A DNA stretch of 64,000 nucleotides, taken from positions 28,801,282 through 28,865,281 of the forward strand of contig OY979718.1 of NCBI GenBank assembly GCA_963855995.1, given 5' to 3'. Positions 10,342 through 22,722 of the stretch are shown here, one piece after another. The translations under genes and the position numbers were made by a program. The stretch's first letter is position 1; each line of letters starts with the position of its first letter. The stretch comes from Muricea muricata. Its lineage: Eukaryota; Cnidaria; Anthozoa; Malacalcyonacea; Plexauridae. Below the pieces are notes generated by a model. That model was not told the origin of the DNA, made no database searches, and saw nothing but the letters and a program-made list of their open reading frames with translations.

Positions 10342-13216
10342 ATGCCAGGTGCTAACTGTGCACTGTTTGGCTGTTCGACCAGTCGAAAGAGTGATCTTTA
10401 GTTGTTTAAGTTGCCTTTTCCTAAAGAGAGTGATGGAGATGAGACGAAAGCTTTGAAGGAGATCGCGCGCAAAGAATGGCTGCGTGTGATATTGAGAACA
10501 AGAGAAATGACTCGTGAATTAAAGAAGAGAATTGACGAAAATAAGATTTTTCTTTGCGAGCGTCATTTTAAAGCAGAAGTGATAACTGATCGTAAGTATT
10601 GACCTGTTGTCTGCGCGAAATATTGTAATTGCTCGGCTTTTGTCTTACTGTATATAATTAATCTGGTTAAAATTTTTGCGCTTTACAATGTTCTGTGCAC
10701 TATAAATAAAGATAAATTCTGTTATACTAATTGACTTTTTCTCTTTTGTAGACGGAAAAAGAAAAAAGCTAGAAACAGGAGCTGTTCCAAACTGAAAATT
10801 TGCCTTAAAAAAGCCATGAAACCAAGTCAAGCACACGCCGGGTTCTTGAAAGACAACAAGCTGGCCCTTCCACATCAGCTTCGCCAACCATGGAGAAAAA
10901 AGAAACGTTTGAAGAGTTTTGTTTAAAAGTTAAAGGCGCTTTACTTGATCGTTGGAGCACTACAGCATGTACAGATGATGAAATGAGAATTGAACTTCAC
11001 GACAGCGAATATTCAATTCCCTAATTCGTGCTCATTATAGATTCATGTTTACATTTTTCGTTACATGTTTACAATTGGCTTCTCCCCGACCATCACAAGA
11101 TTTATTTAAGCCGAAGACGACGAATAAACTCTGCTGAGGTTGCTGAACTTTTGCTTGCTATTCACAACGGGGAATTCAAGATATGCGAAGGTTTGCGGCA
11201 GAATGAATATTTAACCTCCATTGCAAAGGATCCTATTGATACCAGCCATGATTCATTCAGCCCTTTTGATGTCGTTTGCCATATTATACCAGCAAGCATT
11301 GGTATGGATACAAATTACAGAGTTATGGTGATATTAGGTTCAATTGATTGTAATGTGTTGTTCGATAATGACGTGAGTGAAGAGCAAGTGATTTGCAAGA
11401 CCTGCCTTACATTGCAAAAGAGCATACAAAAGCAACAAACAAGAAAAGAACGTAAGTCTTCTGCCCCTGCAAAAAGTAAAGCTCCATTGACTGCATGTGG
11501 TGCTGAAAAACTTCGAGCAACTGTTGCAGCTGACCGGCTTGAGTTAAAAGATCTGAAACAGAGGATTAAAAGTCTTGAAAGCAGAATACAGAAGCATGGT
11601 GTTACTGTGAGTGAGCCCTTAGAGAAAGATCTCCTAACCATCATGGATGGTCAGAACCTCGAGTCAGCACCACACATGAAGTTCTTCTGGGAACAGCAAA
11701 TGCGTTTATTGCAAACTAAAAAAATGGCTCGCAGATATCATCCTCAGATAATTAGCTTTGCTTTGTCGATACACTGCAAATCCCCATCAGCATACAGAGA
11801 ATTGAGAGAGAGTGGAGCTCTCATATTACCAAGTGGGCGTGTTCTCAGAGATTACAAAAACTATTTCAAACCTGGAGCTGGTATCACCAAAGAAAAGATT
11901 GAAGAATTGAAAGAGAAAACATCACAATATGTTGGCATTCAGAAATATGTTGCAGTTCTAAGGGATGAAATGAAATTACAAGAAAACCTTGTTTTCGATA
12001 AAACATCTGGCAAACTGATTGGCTACATTGATCTAGGTGATCCCTTGACAACCTTTGCCAACGTAGACGAGGACACTGATCCAATTGCATCCCATGCATT
12101 GGCCTTTTTAGTGTGGACTATGTACCAATCTTAAGCATGTGTCGCTTATTATTTTACTGGCAATGTGACCTCTTTTCAATTAATGCCACTATTTTGGAAA
12201 GTTGTTGCAGCTCTTGAAACGACAGTAACGTTATGGGTCATTGCAGCAGTAAACGATGGTGCATCTCCAAACCGAAAGTTCTTTGAACTTCTGCCAAACT
12301 GGGTGGTAAATTACCTGATGGTTTAGTGCACAAAACAATCAATCTTTTTTGCCTGTCTCGCATGATCTACTTCTTTGCAGATGTGCCTCATTTGGTCAAG
12401 ACTGCCAGAAACTGTCTACATAATTCTGGATCAGGATCACGTAGTCGATTAACGTGGAATGATGGTAAATATCTCCTGCTCAAACATATCGCGGACATGT
12501 TTTACCATGATCAAAATTTTGCACTGCACAGATTACCCAAACTAACATTGGACCATGTTTTCCTAACAAGCTATTAAAAGACGAAGGTGAAATTAGCTAT
12601 TCAGGTGTTGAGCAGAACTGTTTCAACATGGTTGTTAGAGTGTGATGACCCCAGTGTTGTTGGGACGGCAATGTTTTGCCAAATGATTAATGATTTCTTT
12701 GATTGTTGCAATGTGAGATCAACTACAGAACATGAACAGAAACGGAATGAGTGGATCAAGCCATATGAAAGTGCAGATGAACGACTTGTGTGGATGAAGG
12801 ACACTTTCATGAAGTATTTTGATGCTTGGAAGGAAAGCATTGGACAAAGAGAGGGAACATTCACTCCTGTTGAAAGAGAAAAGATGTTTTTGTCTCATCA
12901 GACATATCAAGGATTCAAGATATCAGTCCACTCCCATATCGAAGCTATCAAGTTCCTTCTTTCTGAAGGATTCAAGTATGTACTCTCAGAGCGTTTCATG
13001 CAGGATGTCATCGAGGATTATTTTGGCCATCAAAGAACTCAAAGAGGGAGATCAGATAACCCTTCTGCAGAACAATTCGGTTACAATGACTTAACCATTG
13101 CTGTCAAAGGAGACATTGCACCATCTGTGAGTGGTAATGCTGGAGGTCGTTATGGTAAGGCAAAGTGGTACACTGTTTCAGATGAGCCTGTCAAGAAACG
13201 TCAGAAAAAGAAATAA
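10342..13216 (+). pseudogene. THAP-domain P-element-like transposase, decayed
   Basis: Exon 1 begins MPGANCALFGCSTSRK, a THAP zinc-coordinating start (C-x4-C). FLCERHFKAE near 10560 supplies the final C-x2-H. A TAG at 10399-10401 interrupts it. A GT-AG intron spans 10592-10751; exon 2 opens with basic residues and TGAVP, echoing the THAP AVPxIF-type end. A long frame (11028-12134) contains a coiled coil, MKFFWEQQMRL, RYHPQIISFALSIHCKSPSA and YIDLGDPLTTF. Further frames (12326-12577, 12587-13216) give VPHLVKTARNCLHNSGSGS, WNDGKYLLLKH and YFGHQRTQRGRSDNPSAEQF. These are typical of cnidarian P-superfamily/THAP9-like transposases. Several frame breaks make it non-functional. Its partner on the other strand is at 14280-15520. 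Confidence 0.85.
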
Positions 13217-13296
13217 CTGATGTCCTAGCGATTAACATTACCGATTAACATAAGGATAAGTTATTAAAAGCCAGAACCAGATGACAATTTAAGATC

Positions 13297-13520
13297 ATAA
13301 AGTAAAAAAACATAATCCAAAAACAGAAAACATCTTGAAAACCCAAGATATGGATTAATAAACAAAACGCAGATTTAAATGGTTATATTTCGATCATATT
13401 ACAGAATCATCATCAGACCAACTGATTTAAAAATAGGTAACAACACTTAATATATATATACAATCAATATCTTGGGTTTTCAAGATGTTTTCTGTTTTGG
13501 GATTATGTTTTTTACTTTAT
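13297..13520. repeat. Foldback MITE with arms of about 55 bp
   Basis: The left arm begins AAAGTAAAAAAACATAATCC, followed by AAAACAGAAAACATCTTG. It recurs inverted at 13469-13520 as ATCTTGGGTTTTCAAGATG and GGATTATGTTTTTTACTTT. TA flanks both ends, so a TA-duplicating (Tc1/mariner-type) MITE is possible. Confidence 0.65.
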
Positions 13521-14279
13521 AAGTTATTAATATACTGTATTTTCAGAGTACTGTCCCTGGTCATACATCACCACTAGTTTCATTCCTCTTGCATGAATAG
13601 TAGAGAGGCATTTATAGTATTTTAATCATGACAGTTACATAATTGGTTTTTAAAACTAAAATAAAATTAGTTGATATGGACATGTGTAATCTAGGTGAAA
13701 GTCAATTACGGCAATGTTCTGGATTTGTTTTCAAGTCTGTCCAGTTTGATTCAGTCTGAAAATATTAAACTGCAATGAATTAGAATCTAGTCCAAATTGT
13801 GGGATTTGGGATGACATCTCAAATGAATGGAATATTAATAATATCCAATCCTAGGACTGAATAAAATGTGATATAATGAACTCCTGAGCAACTGGCACCT
13901 TAAGACCAGTTTGCGCATTTTTCAGCTTTTTCAAGTTTGTCCATGCAAAAGTTTTACATAAAACAAGCCAGAGAGCTTCTTTTGATAGATTTGACTCCCA
14001 CTAAAATATATTGATATCAATTTATGTTGACGTTTTTCAATTTGGTGATATGATATCATTGGTGTGTACCAACTGCCCAACCACATCCCCATAACCTCAC
14101 TCTGCTCTGACATTAGGCTCTGGAAGTGTAGAATGAGGGGGTGTTTATATTGACTACATTGATACATCACCACATGGATACTGTTATTGTAAATAGTTCA
14201 ATCGAATAATAGAACAATTATATTCATGTACAAAAAGTATTTTTACTGATTACAATATGATCATATTAAGTCATGTTCA
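13521..14279. other. Spacer between the convergent genes
   Basis: AT-rich and non-coding. It is probably the 3' flanks of the two decayed genes. Confidence 0.4.
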
Positions 14280-15520
14280 CTATTTATCCTCACTATATTT
14301 TTTCAGTTCTTTTCTGAGTTCTTTGCTCTTCTTTGCTTTTTGTTGGATTTTAAACTTACTTATGATGTCTTTTGCATACGGAGAGCTACGAACCCTTAAA
14401 TAAAGTTTAACTATATTTTCCAAACAAAGCTTACTTGTTTGTTTGCTTATTTTATTGCCACGTCCTTGTATATATTGTCCCAAAGAGATTTTATCAATGT
14501 TGAATCAATTGCATCATTGCATAACTTGTCGCAAGGAATGTTCTTGACAGTGGGCTGGTTTCCTATGAATTGTCTGAACAGAATCTCTACAACCTCTAGT
14601 AGCTTCACCAAATCCTCACACGGTGTAACCAGACCTCCTCGACTGCGTGCCTCAATGTATGCATTCTCCAAACCAGAATTGATCATATGTTCCAAAATTA
14701 TTTGAAGCTCATCATTGTGTTTGTTTTTTGACTTTCTCTTCAAATTTGACAACACACACCCTGCTATGTAGGACAGAGGTCCACGTTCATTTTCATCAAG
14801 TCTTGAGGAAATTTCAGTCTGTACACTACTTGTGCTGGCAATGGCAGGCTCTTGTTCATTTATGTTACTAACACCTTTCGACAATGATACCAAATGGTCT
14901 GGTATTAAAATCATTATAAGACTGCATAATTGCTCATCTGACTGCAGTAGGCAAGACGAATTAGGTATAAGTTCATAAAAGTCTGTTAAAAATGAATCGT
15001 GATTTAATTTTCGACGAAATCGTTCATAAATCGGCAATATCTTATTGTATAGTGAATCGTTTGATGTTATACTTGCCATATTCGAAGGCATTTCACTGTC
15101 CCAGAAAGTATCATCTTTTATTTTCTTTCTAACTTTATCAACAATGGATTTTAAATCCTGTTTTGTCAGGGATGTGTTTGATGAAGATACATTATCTTTA
15201 CCCGCTGTACTTCTCTTCCATGCATGTTTTGCATTTTTATGCCTCGTCAAACCACCCTTCGACTTGCAAATCTTGTCACAACATTCGCAAGGAAAGTTCT
15301 TTTCGCCTGATATTTCGCTCACAGCGTCTACGATCTCTTCTTCCATAGCCGCTTCGTTTTCATCGATAAAAGATAACGCGATTTCAAAATTATAAGGGAA
15401 AACATCCTCGCAGGTTTCTTCATGTTCCAATAACGCCAACTCCTCGTCAATGTTGGTCGAACAACTTTCGCCTTCTAAATCCCAGAAAATTGATATAATC
15501 GCCTCTATATCGTCGGCCAT
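14280..15520 (-). pseudogene. C2H2 zinc-finger protein with GPLSYIAG core (transposon companion)
   Basis: The 357-residue frame starts at 15520 with an acidic N-terminus. A single C2H2 finger follows (C78, C81, H94, H99; core ICKSKGGLTRHKNAKH). The family core RGPLSYIAGCVLSNL is at about 246-260, then EARSRGGLVTPCEDL. One frame break near 14470 separates the C-terminal block, CLENIVKLYLRVRSSPYAKD, read from 14483 down to 14280. The same architecture is present at 61022-62237. I know this as a widespread uncharacterised cnidarian family found beside transposons; its biochemical role is unknown to me. A DNA-binding accessory protein of the element is a reasonable inference. Apart from the single break the frame is well preserved, better than its transposase neighbour. 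Confidence 0.65.
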
Positions 15521-15639
15521 AGCTCCTTATAAGATTTGACTTTAGTTTACACAAAAATGCATGCTATTTGCGCAATATTTTAGTGATGAAACACGAGAAC
15601 ATTCAACACCGTAATACAATCTTATAGTAATTGGCACCC

Positions 15640-15770
15640 CGCCATGCACTAAAACCGTCACGTGATATTTTTCGCCTTTGATCCTCAACATAGTTTTCCG
15701 CCGTCGCCAAATCTCTTTGAAGTTTACCGGCTAGCCAAACCATACTATTTTATTAAATGTGGTCAGAGGA
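15640..15770. repeat. Right long inverted-repeat arm, inner block
   Basis: CTAGCCAAACCATACTATTT is the complement of left-arm sequence at 10143-10163. ATGCACTAAAACCGTCACGT near 15645 is the complement of left-arm sequence near 10206-10230. Confidence 0.7.
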
Positions 15771-16974
15771 AAGCATCGGACAACCAGGAAACTATAACTA
15801 ATAATAAGTTATCAGCAATATTGTGCTTGAGAGCCAAGTATAACTGCAAAAAAAATGTTGCCTGTGACCAAAAATAGGTAAAATCAATAATAGTCCACCT
15901 TCATCATGCATTCATTAACTGTACATAACCTCCCAGGATAAATAATTAGCTAACAATTTTTAAATATCAGAGAGTGTTGCAACAATTGTTTTCATGTATT
16001 CATTAAGCATTAACGCTTAAAACTTCTGTTTTAAATGTTTTGTTCCTCACTTTCCAATAATATTATTAGAACTAGCTACAAATAAAATATATATTGTCTT
16101 CAATGTGTCCAGTTACTTCAGTGCACAAGAAACGTGAAACACCAACAGTAACATGCACCAAAACACTTATCAACCGACAGAACAATCTTCACTAAAGGGG
16201 GTTTTCCAACCAAACCTCCCATAAAAAGAGATACAATTTATAGCCCATTAAGTGACCATTAATTTCACTAAGAGGCTGCTTAATATATATAAACAATGCC
16301 TGTTCAATATATATAAACAAGGCGACAAAATAGTGCACCGAATATCGTTTTTACAATGGAGTGTTATTGCAGCAATTGCGATATCACTGGTGGGGTAATA
16401 CCCCCAAGTTACAAGTTGCAAGAGGGGTGTCTCTCAAGCCAATGCCTAATTAGATTTTCCTGGAAGGTATCTAGAAGTGAGAGGTGTTTCCAAACTATGT
16501 GTTACATTAGAACCACATATACAATTGACCCTAACAACAACTGATTTTAAAAGGGAATTGTTGGTGTCTCTTGTGCGCATTTTCTGCTAATCTTGGCAGG
16601 CAAAGTGAAAGCTCTAGAAGGCGTCTTGTTCCTGTTTATCAAAATAATCGAGTTTTTTTTGTATCAGAAAAAAACAGTAGCAGCTCTACAGTTCTATGCT
16701 GGCTATGAAAAGCATGCTATTGTTATACTGTTATCATTATGTTATCCCCGAAATCAGAAATCGCTTATAATAGTTACTGTCTGAGATACTATGTTGCATT
16801 GTGACAACTTCCATTCAAGGTAACCCAGATTGAAAAAGCCAGATTGAAATGTCATATCTGTGATGTCTAAAGCCCAAGGCCGTTTACAGATTGAGCAAAT
16901 TTTGGGAAAAAACATTTGAAGATGGATAAGGACAGTTAATCTATTACCTTTTTCAGAACTGGAAATAGAATGAA
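15771..16974. other. Inserted repeat inside the right arm
   Basis: The left arm has no counterpart for this segment, so it is an insertion of about 1.2 kb. AGGAAAGC near its left edge and GCTTTCCT near its right edge could be short terminal inverted repeats. Part of it (16510-16640) resembles 58855-59020: ACCCTAACAACAACTGATTT and GGCGTCTTGTT are shared. No ORF is recognisable. Confidence 0.5.
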
Positions 16975-17383
16975 TTTGTCTGTTGCTTTCCTATTACAAA
17001 CGTTTTCGTCAAGCATTGGCAAGGATGGTTTTTAATAGCTCTCTCATTAAAGGTTACTTGTATTATAGTAAACTTGTCTGAATAGTAGACTTCTGCGAGT
17101 TCTGTTTATGATAAAGACGTATGTATAAGCACTGCTTTATTATGTCTCAAAAATGCTAATATGCTTTCTAATTTTTCCATCTTTGCCGTGGAAATGGACT
17201 TCACACGCAAACATGACTAGCAGCTTTGTAAGGAGCCATGTGTTTACAAAAATAATGATTTTAGCAATTCCATCGGTTATTACCATTCTGAGCGATTGCA
17301 AACGGAATATTAAAGAATTCAAAATGGCGGGAGATTATTTGAAGCGTGTCGAAAGAGTGGAATTAAAATGGATTTTATGAAAA
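16975..17383. repeat. Right long inverted-repeat arm, outer block
   Basis: It is the reverse complement of 9733-10130, for example GAGCGATTGCAAACGGAATA at 17291 and TGGCGGGAGATTATTTGA at 17325. It ends at ATGAAAA (17377-17383). Confidence 0.8.
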
Positions 17384-17939
17384 TGTTGATTGCCCCCTGA
17401 TTTACTCTGATTGACTAAGGAGGCTGATTTTCTTCCTACTGACTTGACTAACTTCAGGGGAAACCGCTGACAGATGTTTTCGTGCTCAAATCAGTCAAGT
17501 TAGTCAAGTTAGTCAAAACCGTGCAGCGTGTTGGTCAACTCAAATCTTGACTTACTTGCGCCCCATAATGCTACATGTTCACGTTCTATTGTTTTCAACT
17601 AACTTGAGCACGAAATGCAGCGGTCAGTGAATTGAAAAGCGTGCTTATTTATGAGCGATTATGGCTTCTTCAAGCATGTTCAGTTAGATCGCGTGTTGTC
17701 TGCTCTATGTAGCGATAACAGGGAGGTTTTGGGACAAATCTATAGCGATTATCTGCCACAGCACCTCAAAACACAGAGGAAAATAGCCCACGTGGCTTTA
17801 GATACGACAACAAAAGCTTTACGGTTGCAGATAGTACAATGTAGACACCCTCGACAAAAAAATATATTATATGACGTGTTAAACTACTGTGCTACTTTAC
17901 ATATTGCGCATATTAAAACGTTTTATTAGGTATTCATAA
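17384..17939. other. Spacer with GTCAAGTTA-type repeats
   Basis: TCAGTCAAGTTAGTCAAGTT near 17495 and TGACTTGACTAACTT near 17440 form direct and inverted short repeats. A 92-residue ORF at 17651-17929 has no recognisable domain. Its position just ahead of the hAT fragment may mean it is a 5' part of that element. Confidence 0.35.
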
Positions 17940-18682
17940 ATGCAAGCTAGAGCCATTGACATAATGGATGGCATTCATTTAATTGACGCATTAAAGAACC
18001 TAGGCATTACTATGAGAAATGAGGCTGATTTGTACCATGATCGTTGGTACACTGAAGCTGTGGCATTAGCAAACAAGTTTTTATTAAAGAAAAAATGCCA
18101 AGGTGTGCTTCAAAACAAAAACATTGAGATAATCCTCTAGCTTCTACTCCTAAATCTTGACCATCTAAATCTTGATTTGAAAACAAGGTTTGATTTCAGC
18201 ACTATTAACAGTTATTATGGTTTGAGTATTGTTCCTTCTAAAATGATTTCAATGTTTCAACTGCTTCTGGTTCCCAAGATTGGAAAGAGAAGTTTAAAAT
18301 CTTTATTAATTTCTATGAAGTTGATCTTCCTAATCCATTAGCTCTTGTTGGTTAGTTAGATCTTTGGCAGTCTTATTGAGAAACATATAAAAGTCCAAGG
18401 CCTTATAGTATTACTGCCACACTTAAGCATTTAAATTTTCATGGGTTTGATAATATTAAAATTTCCCTTCGCATCTTAGCAACTTTACCAGTTACATCAT
18501 GTGAATGTGAGTGCTCATTCTCAGAATTGAAGAGGCTGAAGACATATAGCAGTTGCACCATGGTAGAGGACTGCTTGATTGGCTTGGCTCTAATGCATAT
18601 TCACCAGGAAATTGAGCCTAGCATTGATGAAGTGATCAATAGGTTTTCCTTAGCAAACCGCAGGTTGGAACTAAAGTTGTAA
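17940..18682 (+). pseudogene. hAT transposase C-terminal fragment
   Basis: Frames give MQARAIDIMDGIHLID and LDLKTRF, then, after stops and frame breaks, LRILATLPVTSCECECSFSE, LKRLKTYSSC and GLALMHIHQEI, ending at a TAA at 18680-18682. The last part is the hAT dimerisation domain (the C-E-R-x-F-S-type motif and the LALMHIH helix). The catalytic N-terminal and middle parts are missing or unreadable. A hAT-like right end, CTAGATCCGCCACTG, lies downstream at about 19757-19772, but no left partner was found. Confidence 0.8.
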
Positions 18683-20594
18683 AAGCATCTCCTTCCTATT
18701 GCATTTTTTTCATGCGAGAGGTATCATACAGATATGGGTACTGTTTCAAATAGTAATAACCTCACATAAATTTTAAAGAGCAACATTACCCTTGTTCTTA
18801 TCTTATATGAATGATCTACCCAGTAATTATGCAAATCTTTCACCAAAAGGAATGCACATGACACAAGTTGGTAGACCCACAGCTGGTAATTTAAATAATA
18901 TAGTAATATGTTGCAGATGAAGTGAGCAAGGAGTCACTGCATATATGTATTTACTAGTTTGTATATAAAATAAAATCAAAAAGTCCTCACAGTCAGGCCA
19001 ATGTCATCTACTGACAAAAGGATGTGCATATGGTACATACTATAACATGATGTTTTGAGAATTTTCCTTGTTCCTCTCATTCTGTATTTCTGTTTTAACC
19101 TTAAAAAATTTCAGGTTATTCTTTGCTGTTTTGATCCATTTGTTGAATAAGATTTAAAATAAGAGTAAATGTGAGTAATGTATATCAGTGTATGTATATT
19201 ACCTTGTATGTAATTGTTTGCTAAACTTTTCTTTGGATCTTTTTATTCTTTTTCACAAATAAATAAATATATTTTATTATATATCTAACTAATATAAACT
19301 ATTATATACCTAATATAAACTACCTGTTGCTCCTACTGCTCCTAACCTATACTGCACAATATATTGTAATATTTGATAAGAAATTTTATATTGACATCTA
19401 TGTATTATTAAAAGATGTCTCAATAATTTTGCTGTAATTTTTCTGTGCTCCACAACACATGAACTATTTTAATCATGGTGCTGAACATAATACCAGTGCT
19501 ACTGGTACTATTTTTGCTTACATTGCAGATGGTGCCCTTTGAAACCAAATTCCTTCTTTACTACTCTAGGATGTGTGAAAGGCGGGTTTCTGGCGCTTTA
19601 AACCAGATAGCTCTGGGCTAATAGAGCTCAATGCCATCGCATTGATTTGCGTTTCCTAGGCATGCTGACGAGCCCTGATATAGGGGCGAAACAGCCACGC
19701 ACCGTGACGTTATTAGTGACGTCATTGAGAAAAAAGTTTGACTAAGGTATCAAAAATTCTAGATCCGCCACTGCAAGCAGTCAGTGTGCGTCATTTCGTC
19801 ATAGTTTATAGGGCATTAAATACCTTGCTTGCAAAAGACATCCTCTTCCATTTATGCCAATGTCAGGTGGTAATTCTGTTGTTGAAAATAACATGTCTGG
19901 AACTTTGCCTTGCCTGAAAATTATAAAAATGAGAACTTTTGATCTTCCACAAGTTATGATATTCCGTAATTAACTTGTGGCAAATTAACTATATTGAGAT
20001 GTTTACGTATACGATACTTACTTGCAGACCAGACACTTTGTAAGGTGAACTGGTATTGGAACGTCGTCGTCCATATATGGGATATGATTAATAGAACAAG
20101 CACTGGGCTGCACCATAGCATCATCCGTTGGAGTAATGCTAAAAACATTAAGATAATTAATGTTGACTATTAATTGTAGGAAATCAAAAATAGGGGACAC
20201 TAGGAGAGACATAGTGATGAGCATTTTTTCTAGCAAACGCAATAAAGTTGCAGAAGCTAGGAAGAACGTTACAACCCGAGAAGCCCTACCACCTTTCTGC
20301 AAGTGGCAATGTCATTTACTATGTCATTGTGCATTTTTAGTTTTTTTAGCATTTACCACGTGCTTTGGTCAGCAAGTGGCAAATGCTAAAAAACAAAAAA
20401 TGAACAGTGACATAGTATATGAATGCATTCAGAAATAAGTTTAGATAACCATCAAGCATTCAGAAAATTATCATATCATCATGCAAAGTATTTTGTCCAC
20501 CTAAGCCTTAATTAGAGGATTACTTCACGACATGAGGGCAAGTTAAAACAGAACTCATCTTACATTTATCATTGCGGTTAAAGAAAGCCCAAAC
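18683..20594. other. Intergenic, AT-rich
   Basis: No gene is recognised. CTAGATCCGCCACTG at about 19757 resembles the right end of a hAT element. The segment 19560-19750, including GACGAGCCCTGATATAGGGG and TGACGTTATTAGTGACGTCA, looks like a dispersed repeat. Convergent ORFs at 20018-20438 have no domain I know. The last few hundred bases are upstream of the amidotransferase gene. Confidence 0.4.
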
Positions 20595-21350
20595 ATGTCA
20601 AATGCAAGTCAAAAGTTATTTGGCGCTGTAGTTTGTGACAGCCAAGCTAAATGGGGCGGCCCAGAAGGAATTGCTAAACGAGTGCGAGACCTGTTTGACA
20701 TGAAAGACGGACAGTGGAAACTCTATGCCGCTGAGAAAGGAGAGTTTCCTAGTGAAGATGAATTGAAAACATTTCATGCGTTCTACATTACTGGTAGTGG
20801 GCACTCTGTAAACGACAATACACAAACATGGATCAAACAACTGGAATTATTTATACAACAAGCACACGCCTTGAAAAAGCCTAAAGTATTTGGTACATGT
20901 TTTGGGCATCAAGCAATAGCAAAAGCACTTGGTGGAAAAGTGAGCCGCAATTCTTGTGAACGTTTTGTTTGCGACAACGAAGAAATCGTGTTTTCTAATG
21001 ATGAAAATGAGTCACAGTTTTTAAACGACTTGAAAAGGATCCAGAAAAAGGAACCGTTTCGTATACTTCAATCCCACGGTGAATGTGTTGACGAATTACC
21101 AGATAACGCGAAATCTGTTGCAAGTTCTGCTTCGTGTAAGCATGAAATTGTATTGTATAGCGACAACATCGTAGGAGCTCAGTGTCATGCTGATTTCGCT
21201 GTAAACGACCTCACAGACGTAATTTTACCCTCGTTATTGGAGAGGAACGTCATAACACAAGAAGAGTTTAACCGCGCTCATGAGTCTTTCACACAACCTA
21301 ACGCTTGTTCAGATATGGCTATTGCTATTCGCGACTTTTTACATTCTTGA
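20595..21350 (+). CDS. Class I glutamine amidotransferase-like protein
   Basis: This intact 251-residue ORF has no intron. The nucleophile elbow GTCFGHQAIA places the catalytic Cys at residue 102. HSVNDN and YITGSG (residues 65-76) form the preceding strand and oxyanion region. GAQCHAD puts the catalytic His at 198, and Asp200 stands where the family usually has Glu. The length fits the small stand-alone amidotransferase/gamma-glutamyl-peptidase-like group (similar in plan to plant GGP and fungal homologues). That group hydrolyses gamma-glutamyl or glutamine amides in the cytosol; no signal peptide or membrane segment is seen. The start at 20595 is favoured because the fold begins immediately after it. 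It is not next to other pathway genes. Lack of introns and mobile-element neighbours leave open a retrocopy or transferred gene. The substrate is unknown. Confidence 0.85.
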   Translation: MSNASQKLFGAVVCDSQAKWGGPEGIAKRVRDLFDMKDGQWKLYAAEKGEFPSEDELKTFHAFYITGSGHSVNDNTQTWIKQLELFIQQAHALKKPKVFGTCFGHQAIAKALGGKVSRNSCERFVCDNEEIVFSNDENESQFLNDLKRIQKKEPFRILQSHGECVDELPDNAKSVASSASCKHEIVLYSDNIVGAQCHADFAVNDLTDVILPSLLERNVITQEEFNRAHESFTQPNACSDMAIAIRDFLHS

Positions 21351-22722
21351 CAAGAAGACGTAACATTAGATTTCAGAACCTTCGTTAAAAGGTTCAGGAC
21401 CATGCATATTAATGAATGTAAAAATGTCGTACAATAGGATACTAGCCAATTTGCCTTTAAAATAATGATAAACTACAGCTGCTCGTCTAAAGCATGGCAT
21501 AAACAGTAAAATATTAAAATGATATTTTCAGGCAGATTTAAAATTGTAATCGGATTTCAAATTCAAAAAACATGTGGCATAATTTTTCTTACTTCATTCG
21601 TTCTATTCCCCTTGTCCAAAAACCCCACTGTTCATTGCTGGTAATACCTCTGCAGTGCATTTATGCACATTATTATGTTCGCTGGCTCGTTTAAATTTTG
21701 AACGAGTTCAGCAAACGAGTTGACTAAACTCATTAAGATTGAAAATATACAAAACTCGAATAATCGTTGTTAAATATTTATCAGTAACGGTTTATATATT
21801 GCATTTCTGCTTCATTGCAAGCGTAGAGAATAACGGTGTTAGTCGCGTTAATTTTGTTCAGTATTGGCCCAGAACAGTTTATATTGCAAGCGTAATATTC
21901 ATTATATTTAAAAAATAGAAAAATTTTTTGTGTTTCTAGAGAGGTGTATAGAAACACGACAGGAACGCGTGAGAAACGATAAATTCCGTGAGAACACAAG
22001 CACAAAGTGCGAGTGTTTCCACACAATTTAGAGTTTCTCACGAGTTCCGAGTGTTTCTATAAACTCGATAGGAAGACGGAAAAAATGTTTTCTATTTATT
22101 TTATTAAATAGCCTTTTGAAAACGAAAAAGAAAGTGCATTGATTCAATTACATTTATTCAAATACTCTTCCAATTTTTACGTTGTTCGTGCAAAAATGAT
22201 AAAAAATTCCGCGAAAACTCACCTTTCTTAACAAAAATTAAACATTATATACTTAATACATCCCTTGTAAGATTGCATAATGACTATCAAATTACAATAT
22301 AATTTTGTGGAAACATTTACGCGACGTCTCTACAAAATTATATTTAAATTTCTTACTTTAATACTTGTCCATTTCGGGACAAAGTTTAGCAAAAATATCT
22401 TGTTCTTGAGTATTTGTGCCAAGTATCTCCCTTTCGTTGTATACTATACTAGTACTAAACACTTATCTAATTTCCAGCGACTATAAATTTGTTTTATATG
22501 TATTTTTGTACGAGAGCAGCTTTTTAGTATTTTTGACTTTTGAAATTCCCGTTAAATCCACGCAGCTCGCGTGCGAGCGCGAACTAGGAGCAATTGTTCG
22601 AGGCTCGAACTGGCTTGTTTACATATTTCGAGACGAATGTAGACGTTGCTATTTATAGGAGTCTGGGTTTTTGTCGAGTGTCGAGGGTGAGATGTTAAGG
22701 GGTTGAGGCACAGAAAAATGAA
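21351..22722. other. Intergenic with one foldback
   Basis: A hairpin-forming pair at 21947-21984 and 22028-22066 (TATAGAAACAC and GCGTGAGAAAC, inverted as GTTTCTCACG and GTGTTTCTATA) marks a small foldback element. Otherwise nothing coding is seen. Confidence 0.5.

Larger units (their letters stand above)
9733..17383. mobile_element. P-like/THAP DNA transposon unit with long inverted repeats
   Basis: The left arm (9733-10235) matches the reverse complement of the right arm in two blocks, 16975-17383 and about 15640-15770. The match starts at TTTTCATAAAATCC and is roughly 85-90 percent by eye. The two right-arm blocks are separated by about 1.2 kb of inserted sequence. Between the arms lie a THAP/P-type transposase remnant (+) and a C2H2 zinc-finger protein remnant (-), converging. 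I found no 8-bp duplication at the outer ends, so the true termini are uncertain. An inner pair around TCACGTGACG (10206 and 15655) could be the real end of one layer. Confidence 0.6.

Noticed and set aside
9725..17395. 8-bp target duplication for the P-like unit
   Set aside because: The flanks CCGCAGTT and TGTTGATT do not match at any offset I tried.
17651..17929. 92-residue ORF as a separate gene
   Set aside because: No recognisable domain; kept only as part of the spacer ahead of the hAT fragment.
20018..20438. Overlapping ORFs upstream of the amidotransferase
   Set aside because: Convergent overlapping frames with no recognisable family.
22280..22658. Short hydrophobic ORFs
   Set aside because: AT-rich low-complexity frames without domain, start context or conservation clue.
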